Shown: positions 14,932 through 21,883 of the stretch, one piece after another
Numbering within the stretch: the first letter of the stretch is position 1
Layout: every line of letters starts with the position of its first letter
Assembly: GCA_000432595.1 (NCBI GenBank)
Contig: HF996855.1
Coordinates: forward strand, 1 to 40,011
Direction: 5' to 3'
Length of the DNA stretch: 40,011 nucleotides
Origin: Clostridium sp. CAG:710
Lineage (GTDB): Bacteria > Bacillota_I > Bacilli_A > RF39 > UBA660
Notes under the pieces: generated by a model
Database searches by the model: none
What the model was told of the DNA's origin: nothing
The model's input: only the letters and a program-made list of their open reading frames with translations
Position numbers and translations under genes: made by a program

Positions 14932-16305
14932 ATGAACGAATTCAAAATGGAAGATTTAGTTAATTATTGTAAACAATATGGATTCATATTTCAAGGAAGT
15001 GAAATATATGGAGGACTTGCTAATACTTGGGATTATGGTCCATTAGGCGCAAGACTTAAAAACAATATAAAAGATGCTTGGAGAAAGAAATTTATTCAAG
15101 AAAGAGATAACGCATATGAAGTTGACGCAGACATATTAATGCATCCAAGAGTATGGGAAGCATCAGGTCATGTTGATAGTTTCGCAGATCCACTAATAGA
15201 TTGCCGTGAATGCAAAACTAGACATCGTGCTGATAACTTAATTAATGATTTCACCAACTCTTCAATTGGTGATGCAATGACTAATGAAGAAATGATTAAC
15301 TATATAAATGAACACAAAGTACCTTGTCCAAAATGTGGTAAAACTAATTTTACTGATATAAGACAATTTAAGCTTATGTTTGAAACATATAGAGGAGTTA
15401 TAAAAGATGCTAAAAGTGTTGTATATTTAAGACCTGAAAATGCACAAGGAGAATATGTAAACTTCTTAAATGTACAAAGAAGTATGAGAGCAAAATTACC
15501 ATTTTCTATTGGACAAATAGGTAAAGCATTTAGAAATGAGATAACACCAGGAAACTTCACATTTAGAACAATTGAATTTGAACAAATGGAATATCAAACT
15601 TTCTGTAAGAAAGGTAGTGATATGGAATTATATGAATACTTTAAAAACTTTGGTAAGAATTTTTACATGACTCTAGGAATTCCAGAAGAAAAATTAAGAT
15701 TCCACGATCATGAAAAACTTGCACATTATGCGAAGGCAGCATGTGATATTGAATATTTATTCCCATTTGGTTGGGGAGAAATAAATGGAACACACAATAG
15801 AACTGATTTTGATTTAACACGTCATCAAGAGTATAGTGGTGTATCACAAGAATATTTTGATCCTGAAACCAATGAAAAATATATTCCATATATTATTGAA
15901 TCTACATATGGACTTGATAGAACTGTTCTAGCAATATTATTTAATTCATATAATAAAGAGACTCTTCCTAGTGGTGAAGAAAGAGAAGTTATGAAATTTC
16001 ATCCCTATCTAGCACCATATAAAGTAACAATTCTACCACTAATAAAGAAATATCATAGCCAAAAAGCAAAAGAACTTTATAAAGAACTATCTAAAAATTT
16101 TATGTGTAGTTATGATGATTCTGGCAATATTGGTAAACGTTATAGAAGAAGCGATATAACTGGAACCCCGTTTGCACTTACAATTGATGATGAAACTCTA
16201 AATAACGATACTGTAACAATAAGAGATAGAGATACTATGGAACAAGTTACTCTTAAGGTATCAGAAGTAGTAAAATATATCGAAGAAAGAATTAAACTAG
16301 ATTAA
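14932..16305 (+). CDS. glyQS: Glycyl-tRNA synthetase (single-chain dimeric type)
   Basis: Charges tRNA-Gly. A 457-residue class II enzyme of the alpha2 type, as in Gram-positives with a single GlyRS gene. Markers: LVNYCKQYGFIFQGSEIYGG and TWDYGPLGARLKNNIK at the N-terminus; ADPLIDCRECKTRHRAD and VPCPKCGK (zinc-type Cys pairs); MFETYRGV; YLRPENAQGEYVNF; FSIGQIGKAFRNEITPGNF (motif 2); motif 3 around STYGLDRTVLAIL; and an anticodon-binding domain from APYKVTILPL. An in-frame start at 14857 inside proS exists, but AGGAGG lies 7 bases before 14932. A terminator begins at the stop codon. Confidence 0.96.
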   Translation: MNEFKMEDLVNYCKQYGFIFQGSEIYGGLANTWDYGPLGARLKNNIKDAWRKKFIQERDNAYEVDADILMHPRVWEASGHVDSFADPLIDCRECKTRHRADNLINDFTNSSIGDAMTNEEMINYINEHKVPCPKCGKTNFTDIRQFKLMFETYRGVIKDAKSVVYLRPENAQGEYVNFLNVQRSMRAKLPFSIGQIGKAFRNEITPGNFTFRTIEFEQMEYQTFCKKGSDMELYEYFKNFGKNFYMTLGIPEEKLRFHDHEKLAHYAKAACDIEYLFPFGWGEINGTHNRTDFDLTRHQEYSGVSQEYFDPETNEKYIPYIIESTYGLDRTVLAILFNSYNKETLPSGEEREVMKFHPYLAPYKVTILPLIKKYHSQKAKELYKELSKNFMCSYDDSGNIGKRYRRSDITGTPFALTIDDETLNNDTVTIRDRDTMEQVTLKVSEVVKYIEERIKLD

Positions 16306-16329
16306 GATACTCTAAGGGTATCTTTTTTT
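16305..16329 (+). terminator. Terminator of proS-glyQS
   Basis: AGATAC-TCTAAGG-GTATCT followed by TTTTTT, starting at the last base of the glyQS stop. Confidence 0.85.
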
Positions 16330-16365
16330 GGTTTACATAAGTTTTTCTTAAACTTTTAAAATTTA

Positions 16366-16394
16366 TTGTAGTAATCAACAAAATATATTATACT
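16366..16394 (+). promoter_or_regulatory. Promoter of uppS-cdsA-rseP
   Basis: TTGTAG (16366-16371) and TATACT (16389-16394) with 17-bp spacing, about 20 bases before the uppS start. Confidence 0.6.
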
Positions 16395-16414
16395 TAATAA
16401 GTAGGGTGGTAAAA

Positions 16415-17140
16415 ATGATAAATGAAAGTATTCCAACTCATGTTGCCATAATAATGGATGGCAATGGAAGATGGGCGACAAAACGTGGTAAAAAAAGAAG
16501 TGAAGGGCATCTAGCAGGAAGTAAGATACTAAAAAGGCTTGCTATACATGCCGCAAAAAGAGGTATTAAAATATTAAGCGTGTTTGCTTTTTCTACAGAA
16601 AACTTTAAAAGAAGCGAAGAAGAAGTAACATATCTTATGGATTTATTAATCAAATACTTCAAAAAAGAAATTAAGACATTTCAAAAATATAACATTAGAG
16701 TTAAAATTTCAGGAAGAAAAGATAGATTAAGAGAAGATGTTTTAAAAGCTATTGATAATGTTGAAGATAAAACAAGTAAAAATACAGGTGGAATATTAAA
16801 TATTTGTCTAAATTATGGAGGACAAGAAGAAATAATAGATGCATCTAAAAAAATAGCACTTGACTATGAAAAGGGTAAATTAGATTTAAACTCTATAAGC
16901 AAAGAATCATTTTATAAATATCTATATAATGATTTAGAGCCAATTGACCTTCTTATAAGAACAAGTGGAGAACTTAGAGTAAGTAATTTCATGTTATATC
17001 AAATGGCATATAGTGAATTCTATTTTACAGATACTTATTTTCCTGATTTTGATGAAAAAGAGTTAGACTTAGCAATAGATGAATATAACAAAAGAACTAG
17101 AAGATTTGGAGGAGTAGATTATGAAACAAAGAATAATTAG
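16415..17140 (+). CDS. uppS: Undecaprenyl diphosphate synthase (isoprenyl transferase)
   Basis: Condenses isopentenyl diphosphate onto farnesyl diphosphate to make the C55 carrier used by MraY and wall polymers. The 241-residue protein has the cis-prenyltransferase signatures VAIIMDGNGRWA (catalytic Asp), KRSEGHLAG, VFAFSTENFKRS, NYGGQEEI and the substrate-binding DLLIRTSGELRVSNFM, then YSEFYFTD. The ATG at 16415 follows AGGGTGG; an in-frame GTG at 16406 overlaps that site. The 3' end overlaps cdsA by 20 bases, giving translational coupling. Confidence 0.96.
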   Translation: MINESIPTHVAIIMDGNGRWATKRGKKRSEGHLAGSKILKRLAIHAAKRGIKILSVFAFSTENFKRSEEEVTYLMDLLIKYFKKEIKTFQKYNIRVKISGRKDRLREDVLKAIDNVEDKTSKNTGGILNICLNYGGQEEIIDASKKIALDYEKGKLDLNSISKESFYKYLYNDLEPIDLLIRTSGELRVSNFMLYQMAYSEFYFTDTYFPDFDEKELDLAIDEYNKRTRRFGGVDYETKNN

Positions 17141-17921
17141 TGCGGTTGTATTACTTGCAATATTTATACCAATACTATTAATCGGAAAAACTCCATATGC
17201 AATTCTTATGGCAGTGCTTGCATGGATGGGGTTATACGAATTATTAAAAGCAAGAAAAAAGAAAAAAGAATTTCCAGCATTTATGGAAATAATAGCGTAT
17301 GTGTTAGTTACACTGTTTGTTCTATTTAATGAGAACTCATCAACAACAGGAATATATATGGATTATAGAATAATTGCATCTCTTATATTTGCTTACATAA
17401 TACCTATGGTATTAATAAATGATTCAAAAAAATATAATTTAAATGATGCATTATTCTTAATAGGTTCAACAATATTTATAGGGCTTAGCTTTAATTTGCT
17501 TATAACAATAAGAAACATAAGTCTAGATTACATAATATATATATTCTTAATTGCTACTATGACAGATACATTTGCGCTTCTAACTGGTCGTAAAATTGGA
17601 AAAAGGAAACTAGCACCAGATATATCTCCTAATAAAACTATAGAGGGATCGATTGGGGGAAGTTTAGTTGGTACTATAGTTGCTAGTGCTTACTTTTATG
17701 AAGTAATTGATCCTACTGTAGGAATTGTTGGAATAGTTCTTGTAACATTAATTCTTACAATATTAGGTCAAATAGGGGATTTGGTATTTTCTTCAATAAA
17801 AAGATACTATAATACAAAAGACTTTTCTAATTTAATTCCAGGACACGGAGGAATATTAGATAGATTAGATAGCATAATATTTATAGTATTAGGATTTTTA
17901 CTATTCTTAAGTATTTTATAG
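17121..17921 (+). CDS. cdsA: Phosphatidate cytidylyltransferase
   Basis: Makes CDP-diacylglycerol from phosphatidic acid and CTP, the precursor of anionic phospholipids. A 266-residue polytopic membrane protein (about eight hydrophobic segments). The C-terminal CDS signature runs SSIKRYYNTKDFSNLIPGHG and then GILDRLDS. A conserved DTFALLTGRKIGKRKLAPDISPNKT segment lies mid-protein. The start overlaps uppS out of frame, with a GGAGG site (about 17107-17113). uppS-cdsA-rseP is the classic Firmicutes order. Confidence 0.95.
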   Translation: MKQRIISAVVLLAIFIPILLIGKTPYAILMAVLAWMGLYELLKARKKKKEFPAFMEIIAYVLVTLFVLFNENSSTTGIYMDYRIIASLIFAYIIPMVLINDSKKYNLNDALFLIGSTIFIGLSFNLLITIRNISLDYIIYIFLIATMTDTFALLTGRKIGKRKLAPDISPNKTIEGSIGGSLVGTIVASAYFYEVIDPTVGIVGIVLVTLILTILGQIGDLVFSSIKRYYNTKDFSNLIPGHGGILDRLDSIIFIVLGFLLFLSIL

Positions 17922-17929
17922 GAGGACAT

Positions 17930-18973
17930 ATGTTAACATTAATATATTTTATACTTATACTAGGACTTATAGTTTTAGTTCATGAATTTGGACATTTTAT
18001 ATTTGCTAAGATATTTGGTGTATACGTTTATGAATTTTCAATAGGAATGGGACCTAAAATCTTTGGAAAAAAAGATAAAAAAGGTGAAACAGAGTATTGT
18101 ATTAGAGCTATTCCAATAGGTGGATTTGTACAACTTTCTGGAGAGGAAATAGATGATGATTCTAGCATACCTAAAGACAAAAAAATGTATTCAAAACCTG
18201 TTTGGCAAAGATTTTTAATAATGTTTTTTGGGGCAGGGAACAACTTCATTCTTGCATTTATATTACTATTTGTATATGCATTAATTTGGAAAGCACCAAT
18301 AATGACTCCAACTATATCAAGTACTGTAGATAACTATCCAGCAAGTACCGCAGGTATTACCGCAGGAGATGAAATACTTGAGATAAATGGACATAAGACT
18401 TATACATTAGATGATGTACAGCTTTACTTAACATTAGTTAAAGATGGTAAATCAGTAGACTTTAAAGTAAAAAAAGAAAATGGCGTTGTAGAAGAATATA
18501 AAGTAACACCAGAAAAAGAAGTGGTAGATGGTACAACTACATATAAATATGGTATTACATTCACATCAGGTACAGATAACAGCTTTCTAGCAACACTAAA
18601 ATATCCGTTTGTAAAAATAGGTGCATTATTTAGACAAATGGCTGTAATAGTTAAATCATTATTTACTGGTGGATTAAGTGTAAGCAATTTAAGTGGACCA
18701 GTTGGTATTTATTCAATAGTTGGTGAAACTGCAAAGAGTGGTATCGCAAACGTAATACAATTGATTGTGTTATTATGTGTGAATGTTGGATTTATTAATT
18801 TACTTCCATTCCCAGCTTTTGATGGAGGAAGAATATTATTTTTAATAATAGAGAAAATAAAAGGTTCACCTGTATCACCAAAAACAGAAAACATAATACA
18901 CAGTATTGGGTTTATATTAATAATGCTACTTTTATTGTATGTAACATTTAATGATATTATAAGATTGTTTTAA
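17930..18973 (+). CDS. rseP: RIP site-2 metalloprotease RseP/RasP
   Basis: An intramembrane zinc protease that trims anti-sigma factors, signal-peptide remnants and other membrane substrates. The 347-residue protein has the zinc motif HEFGH in its first membrane helix, a GGFV segment, a PDZ domain (about residues 115-200, with ASTAGITAGDEILEINGHK), LSGPVGIYSI, and the second metal-ligand motif LLPFPAFDGGR near the end. The usual LPIPALDGG is slightly changed (Phe for Ile and Leu). AGGAGG lies 5 bases before the ATG and 1 base after the cdsA stop. It ends the uppS operon. dxr, often in this operon, is absent. Confidence 0.95.
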   Translation: MLTLIYFILILGLIVLVHEFGHFIFAKIFGVYVYEFSIGMGPKIFGKKDKKGETEYCIRAIPIGGFVQLSGEEIDDDSSIPKDKKMYSKPVWQRFLIMFFGAGNNFILAFILLFVYALIWKAPIMTPTISSTVDNYPASTAGITAGDEILEINGHKTYTLDDVQLYLTLVKDGKSVDFKVKKENGVVEEYKVTPEKEVVDGTTTYKYGITFTSGTDNSFLATLKYPFVKIGALFRQMAVIVKSLFTGGLSVSNLSGPVGIYSIVGETAKSGIANVIQLIVLLCVNVGFINLLPFPAFDGGRILFLIIEKIKGSPVSPKTENIIHSIGFILIMLLLLYVTFNDIIRLF

Positions 18974-18983
18974 TAGGTAGATT

Positions 18984-19134
18984 ATGAAGAATAAAAAAGG
19001 ATTTACATTAGTTGAATAGTTATAGCAATAACAGTAACACTCTAAATACTTATTACTCTGTAAAGGAAAATGTAACTGTAACTGTGGGTGATAATACTTA
19101 TACCGGTATAGTAATAAAAGTAGAGACACTATAA
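18984..19134 (+). pseudogene. Decayed type IV prepilin-like gene (N-terminal part)
   Basis: An ATG at 18984, 10 bases after rseP, opens MKNKKGFTLVE, an intact class III prepilin signal, then hits TAG. Inserting one base in the next codon gives GFTLVE-L-VIAITVTL, exactly the prepilin hydrophobic start, so a 1-nt deletion disabled it. Further along, frame +1 stays open from 19012 to 19134 with protein-like content (VKENVTVTVGDNTYTGIVIK), then stops. The frame changes at least twice before the next open segment at 19164. This looks like a former minor pilin or pseudopilin. Confidence 0.6.
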
Positions 19135-19163
19135 GAGTTCTTTTAACACAGCAAAAAACAATT

Positions 19164-19529
19164 ATGAGTTATACATCAATTAAAAATAATTTGATTACAG
19201 GAAAAACAATTCCGACATTAGAAGACATAAAAATATTAAGTGGTAATAACACTATTTCAAATAATTTTTGCGATGGTAAATATACTGCACAAGCTGATTG
19301 CTCATCTGGATTTAAAGGTGGTTATAAAGCTGGTGTTGCAATCTGGTTATCTTATGGTAATAGTGATTCTTGTCCATGTAAGGAAAATGGTGATATAACA
19401 TCAGTGACAACTTATTGCCCTAGACTAGCAGTTAATGGATCAATTCATACAAGAAGACTTGCTTCATCAGGAATTTATTTTATGCCAGTAATAGAAGCAG
19501 AGCCATCACAGGTAAAATCGTTATCATAA
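19164..19529 (+). CDS. C-terminal remnant of prepilin-like/secreted protein, or short unknown protein
   Basis: A 121-codon frame with no ribosome binding site before its ATG, open further upstream to about 19096 and in the same frame as the broken prepilin start at 18984. It contains a Gly/Ser/Thr-rich sequence with paired Cys (FCDGKYTAQADCSSG, SCPCKENG, TYCPRL) typical of an extracellular disulfide-bonded domain, and no signal of its own. A good terminator follows directly. I read it as the displaced C-terminal domain of the prepilin gene rather than an independent gene. Confidence 0.4.
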   Translation: MSYTSIKNNLITGKTIPTLEDIKILSGNNTISNNFCDGKYTAQADCSSGFKGGYKAGVAIWLSYGNSDSCPCKENGDITSVTTYCPRLAVNGSIHTRRLASSGIYFMPVIEAEPSQVKSLS

Positions 19530-19557
19530 GGATCAAAGAAATTTGATTCTTTTTTTA
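19529..19557 (+). terminator. Terminator after the decayed prepilin locus
   Basis: AAGGATCAAA-GAAA-TTTGATTCTT followed by a T-run, beginning at the stop codon of the preceding frame. Its intactness suggests the upstream locus was a genuine transcription unit until recently. Confidence 0.75.
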
Positions 19558-19742
19558 TACACTTTTTTAGGAAAAAATAAATATATGCGTAATATTTATA
19601 ATGAATGGAGGGAAGAGGATATTAAATGCTTTAGCAAAAACAAGAAAAAATCAAAAGAAAATATAATGTAAACCCAAATATAATTTTAAAATATACTAAT
19701 CCTAGAAGAAGACAAATAGAATTATTAAGAAGTACCATATAC
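19558..19742 (+). other. Gap with a possible decayed small gene
   Basis: An open frame of 28 codons (19585-19671, MRNIYNEWREEDIKCFSKNK) without a good ribosome binding site is followed, after a frame change, by KYNVNPNIILKYTNPRRRQ and ELLRSTIY ending near 19744. Together they look like one small basic protein broken by a frameshift. No family recognised. Confidence 0.25.
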
Positions 19743-19770
19743 TAAAAGGATAGAACTCTATCTTTTTTTT
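19743..19770 (+). terminator. Terminator before truB
   Basis: GGATAG-AACT-CTATC with flanking AAA/TTT pairing and eight T residues. Confidence 0.6.
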
Positions 19771-19802
19771 AATGATTGTGATATTATTTATCTGGTGATA
19801 AT

Positions 19803-20657
19803 ATGGATGGAATATTGGTAGTTAATAAAGAAAAAGGGTATACTTCCCGTGATGTAGTAAATATAGTAAGTAAAATATTTAATACCACTAAGGTAGGCCA
19901 TACAGGTACACTTGACCCAATAGCGACTGGAGTATTGGTATTAGCACTTGGAAAAGCACTTAAAGTGGTTGATAATTTATCATGTGAGACAAAAGAGTAC
20001 ATTGCAACTGTAAAGCTTGGAATATCCACAGATACCCTTGATATAACGGGTAATATTTTAGAAGAAAATCATTCATATAACATAAAAAAAGAGAAACTAG
20101 AACAAGTATTAAATAGTTTTTTAGGAAAAAGTATACAAGAAGTGCCACTATACTCAGCAGTAAAAGTAAATGGTAAAAGATTGTATGAATATGCAAGATG
20201 TAATCAACCCGTTGAATTACCAAAAAGAGAAATAGAAATATATGATATAAAACTTATTGAATTAGATGAAGATAGTTTTAAATTTAGAGTATCTGTAAGT
20301 AAAGGAACTTATATAAGAAGTCTAATAAGAGATATAGGACTAAAACTAGAAATACCAGTAACTATGGAAGACTTGCAAAGAACAAGACAAGGAAATATTA
20401 GTATAGATAGTGCATATACAATTAAAGATATTGAATCTGGTAATTATAAAATCATTCCAATAGTAGATGTAGTAAATGGATTTGAGATAGTTGAAGTAGA
20501 TGACTTTATAAAAGAAAAAATTAAGAACGGAAGAATATTAGAAAATAGATATAAAAGCGACAAAATTATGTTTGTTGACAGTAAAAAATGTGCACTTGCA
20601 CTATATAAAGTGTATGAAAAAGACAAAAATCGTGTAAAACCGATAAAAGTGCTGTAA
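19803..20657 (+). CDS. truB: tRNA pseudouridine(55) synthase
   Basis: Isomerises U55 to pseudouridine in the T-arm of tRNAs. A 284-residue protein with the N-terminal GILVVNKEKGYTSRDVV, the catalytic motif GHTGTLDPIATGVL (catalytic Asp in GTLDP), a KEYIATVKLG strand, the YSAVKVNGKRLYEYAR loop and SKGTYIRSLIRDIG. Length is normal, with a short PUA-like C-terminal part. GGTGAT precedes the ATG. ribF, the usual downstream partner, is absent here. Confidence 0.95.
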   Translation: MDGILVVNKEKGYTSRDVVNIVSKIFNTTKVGHTGTLDPIATGVLVLALGKALKVVDNLSCETKEYIATVKLGISTDTLDITGNILEENHSYNIKKEKLEQVLNSFLGKSIQEVPLYSAVKVNGKRLYEYARCNQPVELPKREIEIYDIKLIELDEDSFKFRVSVSKGTYIRSLIRDIGLKLEIPVTMEDLQRTRQGNISIDSAYTIKDIESGNYKIIPIVDVVNGFEIVEVDDFIKEKIKNGRILENRYKSDKIMFVDSKKCALALYKVYEKDKNRVKPIKVL

Positions 20658-20680
20658 ATTTTTAAGAAATTTGTTATAAT
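20652..20680 (+). promoter_or_regulatory. Promoter of the PfkB kinase-Smr pair
   Basis: CTGTAA (20652-20657, overlapping the truB stop) and TATAAT (20675-20680) with 17-bp spacing and an extended TGT before the -10. Confidence 0.6.
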
Positions 20681-20695
20681 TATAATGGTGATATA

Positions 20696-21592
20696 ATGAA
20701 AATAATTTGCATAGGACAGGCTACGTATGATATTACTTTACCGGTTCCTAAGCCTTTATCTAAAGATAGTAAAATAAAAATCGATAAGCAGTACAAAACA
20801 TATGGTGGCAGTGCATATAATGCAGCATCATTATTATCAAAATGGGGAAAGGAAGTATATTTTGCTGGAGCAGTAGGAAAAGATTTCTATGGAAGCGAAA
20901 TAGTTAAGAATTCAAAAAGCAAAAACATAAACAATAAATACCTAAAAGTTTTAAGTGATCCAACATTCAATACTCCAGTAAGTTACATTATTAGTAATGC
21001 AAGTGAGGGAGATAGAAGCGTTGTAACAGTTAGAAGCAAAATAACAAATAACCTAGACTTAGATATAGAAGAGAGTTTTGACATAATCTATATGGATGGA
21101 TACGAAAAAGAACTAGCAAAAAAGGTTATTGAAAAGAACAAAAATGCGATAAAAATACTTGATGCAGGGAATGTAACAAAAGATGTAATAGAACTCGCAA
21201 AGTTATCTGATTATGTTATTTGTTCTAAGGAGTTTGTGAGTGAATATACTAATGTAGAAATAAATCCATCAAATATGAATACAATACTAAATTCATATGA
21301 AATACTAAAAGAAAAGCTTGATAAGGATACAATAATTACATTAGGAGAAGCAGGTAGTTTTACTTATTTCAATGGTTATAAGTTAATACCATCAATACCT
21401 GTTAATGTAGTTGATACAACAGGAGCAGGTGATATATATCATGCAGCATTTACATACTTTATATCTAGTGGTTACAATGTTACTGATTCGATGAGACGTT
21501 CTAATGTAACTGCAGCATTATCTTGTGAAACTATGGATAAAACATCAATCAATTTAAAAAAGGCAATGGATACATTTAAAAGTGTTTTATAA
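20696..21592 (+). CDS. PfkB-family carbohydrate/nucleoside kinase
   Basis: A 298-residue ribokinase-fold sugar or nucleoside kinase. N-terminal GQATYDITLPVP and YGGSAYNAASLLSKWGKEVYFAGAVGKD correspond to PfkB signature 1. The C-terminal VVDTTGAGDIYHAAFTYF holds the anion hole and catalytic Asp of signature 2, and TLGEAGSFTYFNG is the expected strand before it. The substrate (ribose, fructose, adenosine or other) cannot be read from these motifs. The 3' end overlaps the Smr gene by 11 bases. There is no transporter or sugar operon nearby, so the physiological role is open. Confidence 0.85.
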   Translation: MKIICIGQATYDITLPVPKPLSKDSKIKIDKQYKTYGGSAYNAASLLSKWGKEVYFAGAVGKDFYGSEIVKNSKSKNINNKYLKVLSDPTFNTPVSYIISNASEGDRSVVTVRSKITNNLDLDIEESFDIIYMDGYEKELAKKVIEKNKNAIKILDAGNVTKDVIELAKLSDYVICSKEFVSEYTNVEINPSNMNTILNSYEILKEKLDKDTIITLGEAGSFTYFNGYKLIPSIPVNVVDTTGAGDIYHAAFTYFISSGYNVTDSMRRSNVTAALSCETMDKTSINLKKAMDTFKSVL

Positions 21593-21839
21593 CAATATTC
21601 CAAGTATAGATTTACATGGTGAGACAAGAGATAGTGCAAGAGTATTGGTGATGGAATTTATTAATGATAATATCAAGCTTAAAAATGAAAAAGTTTTGAT
21701 AATTCATGGCATAGGTAGTGGAGCATTAAAAAATGAGGTTCATAAGAATTTAAAAATAAATAAAAAGGTTAAATCATATAAGTTAGATAACTTCAATAGT
21801 GGATGCACAGTAGTGGAACTCAATATTGACAAATTCTAA
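21582..21839 (+). CDS. Stand-alone Smr domain protein
   Basis: An 85-residue protein consisting of one Smr domain, the C-terminal nuclease-type domain of MutS2. It has SIDLHGETRDSARVLVMEFI (the DLHG motif) and VLIIHGIGSGALKNEV (the HGxGxG loop). It starts at a GTG overlapping the end of the PfkB gene, with no ATG available and a weak ribosome binding site, so expression probably depends on translational coupling. It may act on RNA or branched DNA or in ribosome rescue, as described for Smr proteins; no MutS2 core is attached. A strong promoter for the next operon overlaps its 3' end. Confidence 0.8.
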   Translation: MFYNNIPSIDLHGETRDSARVLVMEFINDNIKLKNEKVLIIHGIGSGALKNEVHKNLKINKKVKSYKLDNFNSGCTVVELNIDKF

Positions 21840-21854
21840 AAAATATGGTATTAT
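21826..21854 (+). promoter_or_regulatory. Strong promoter of the two large membrane-anchored protein genes
   Basis: A perfect TTGACA (21826-21831), 17 bp, then TATTAT (21849-21854) with an extended TGG. It overlaps the Smr stop and lies 30 bases before the next start. Confidence 0.7.
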
Positions 21855-21883
21855 AATGAACCAAACGAGAGGGGGATATTCGT

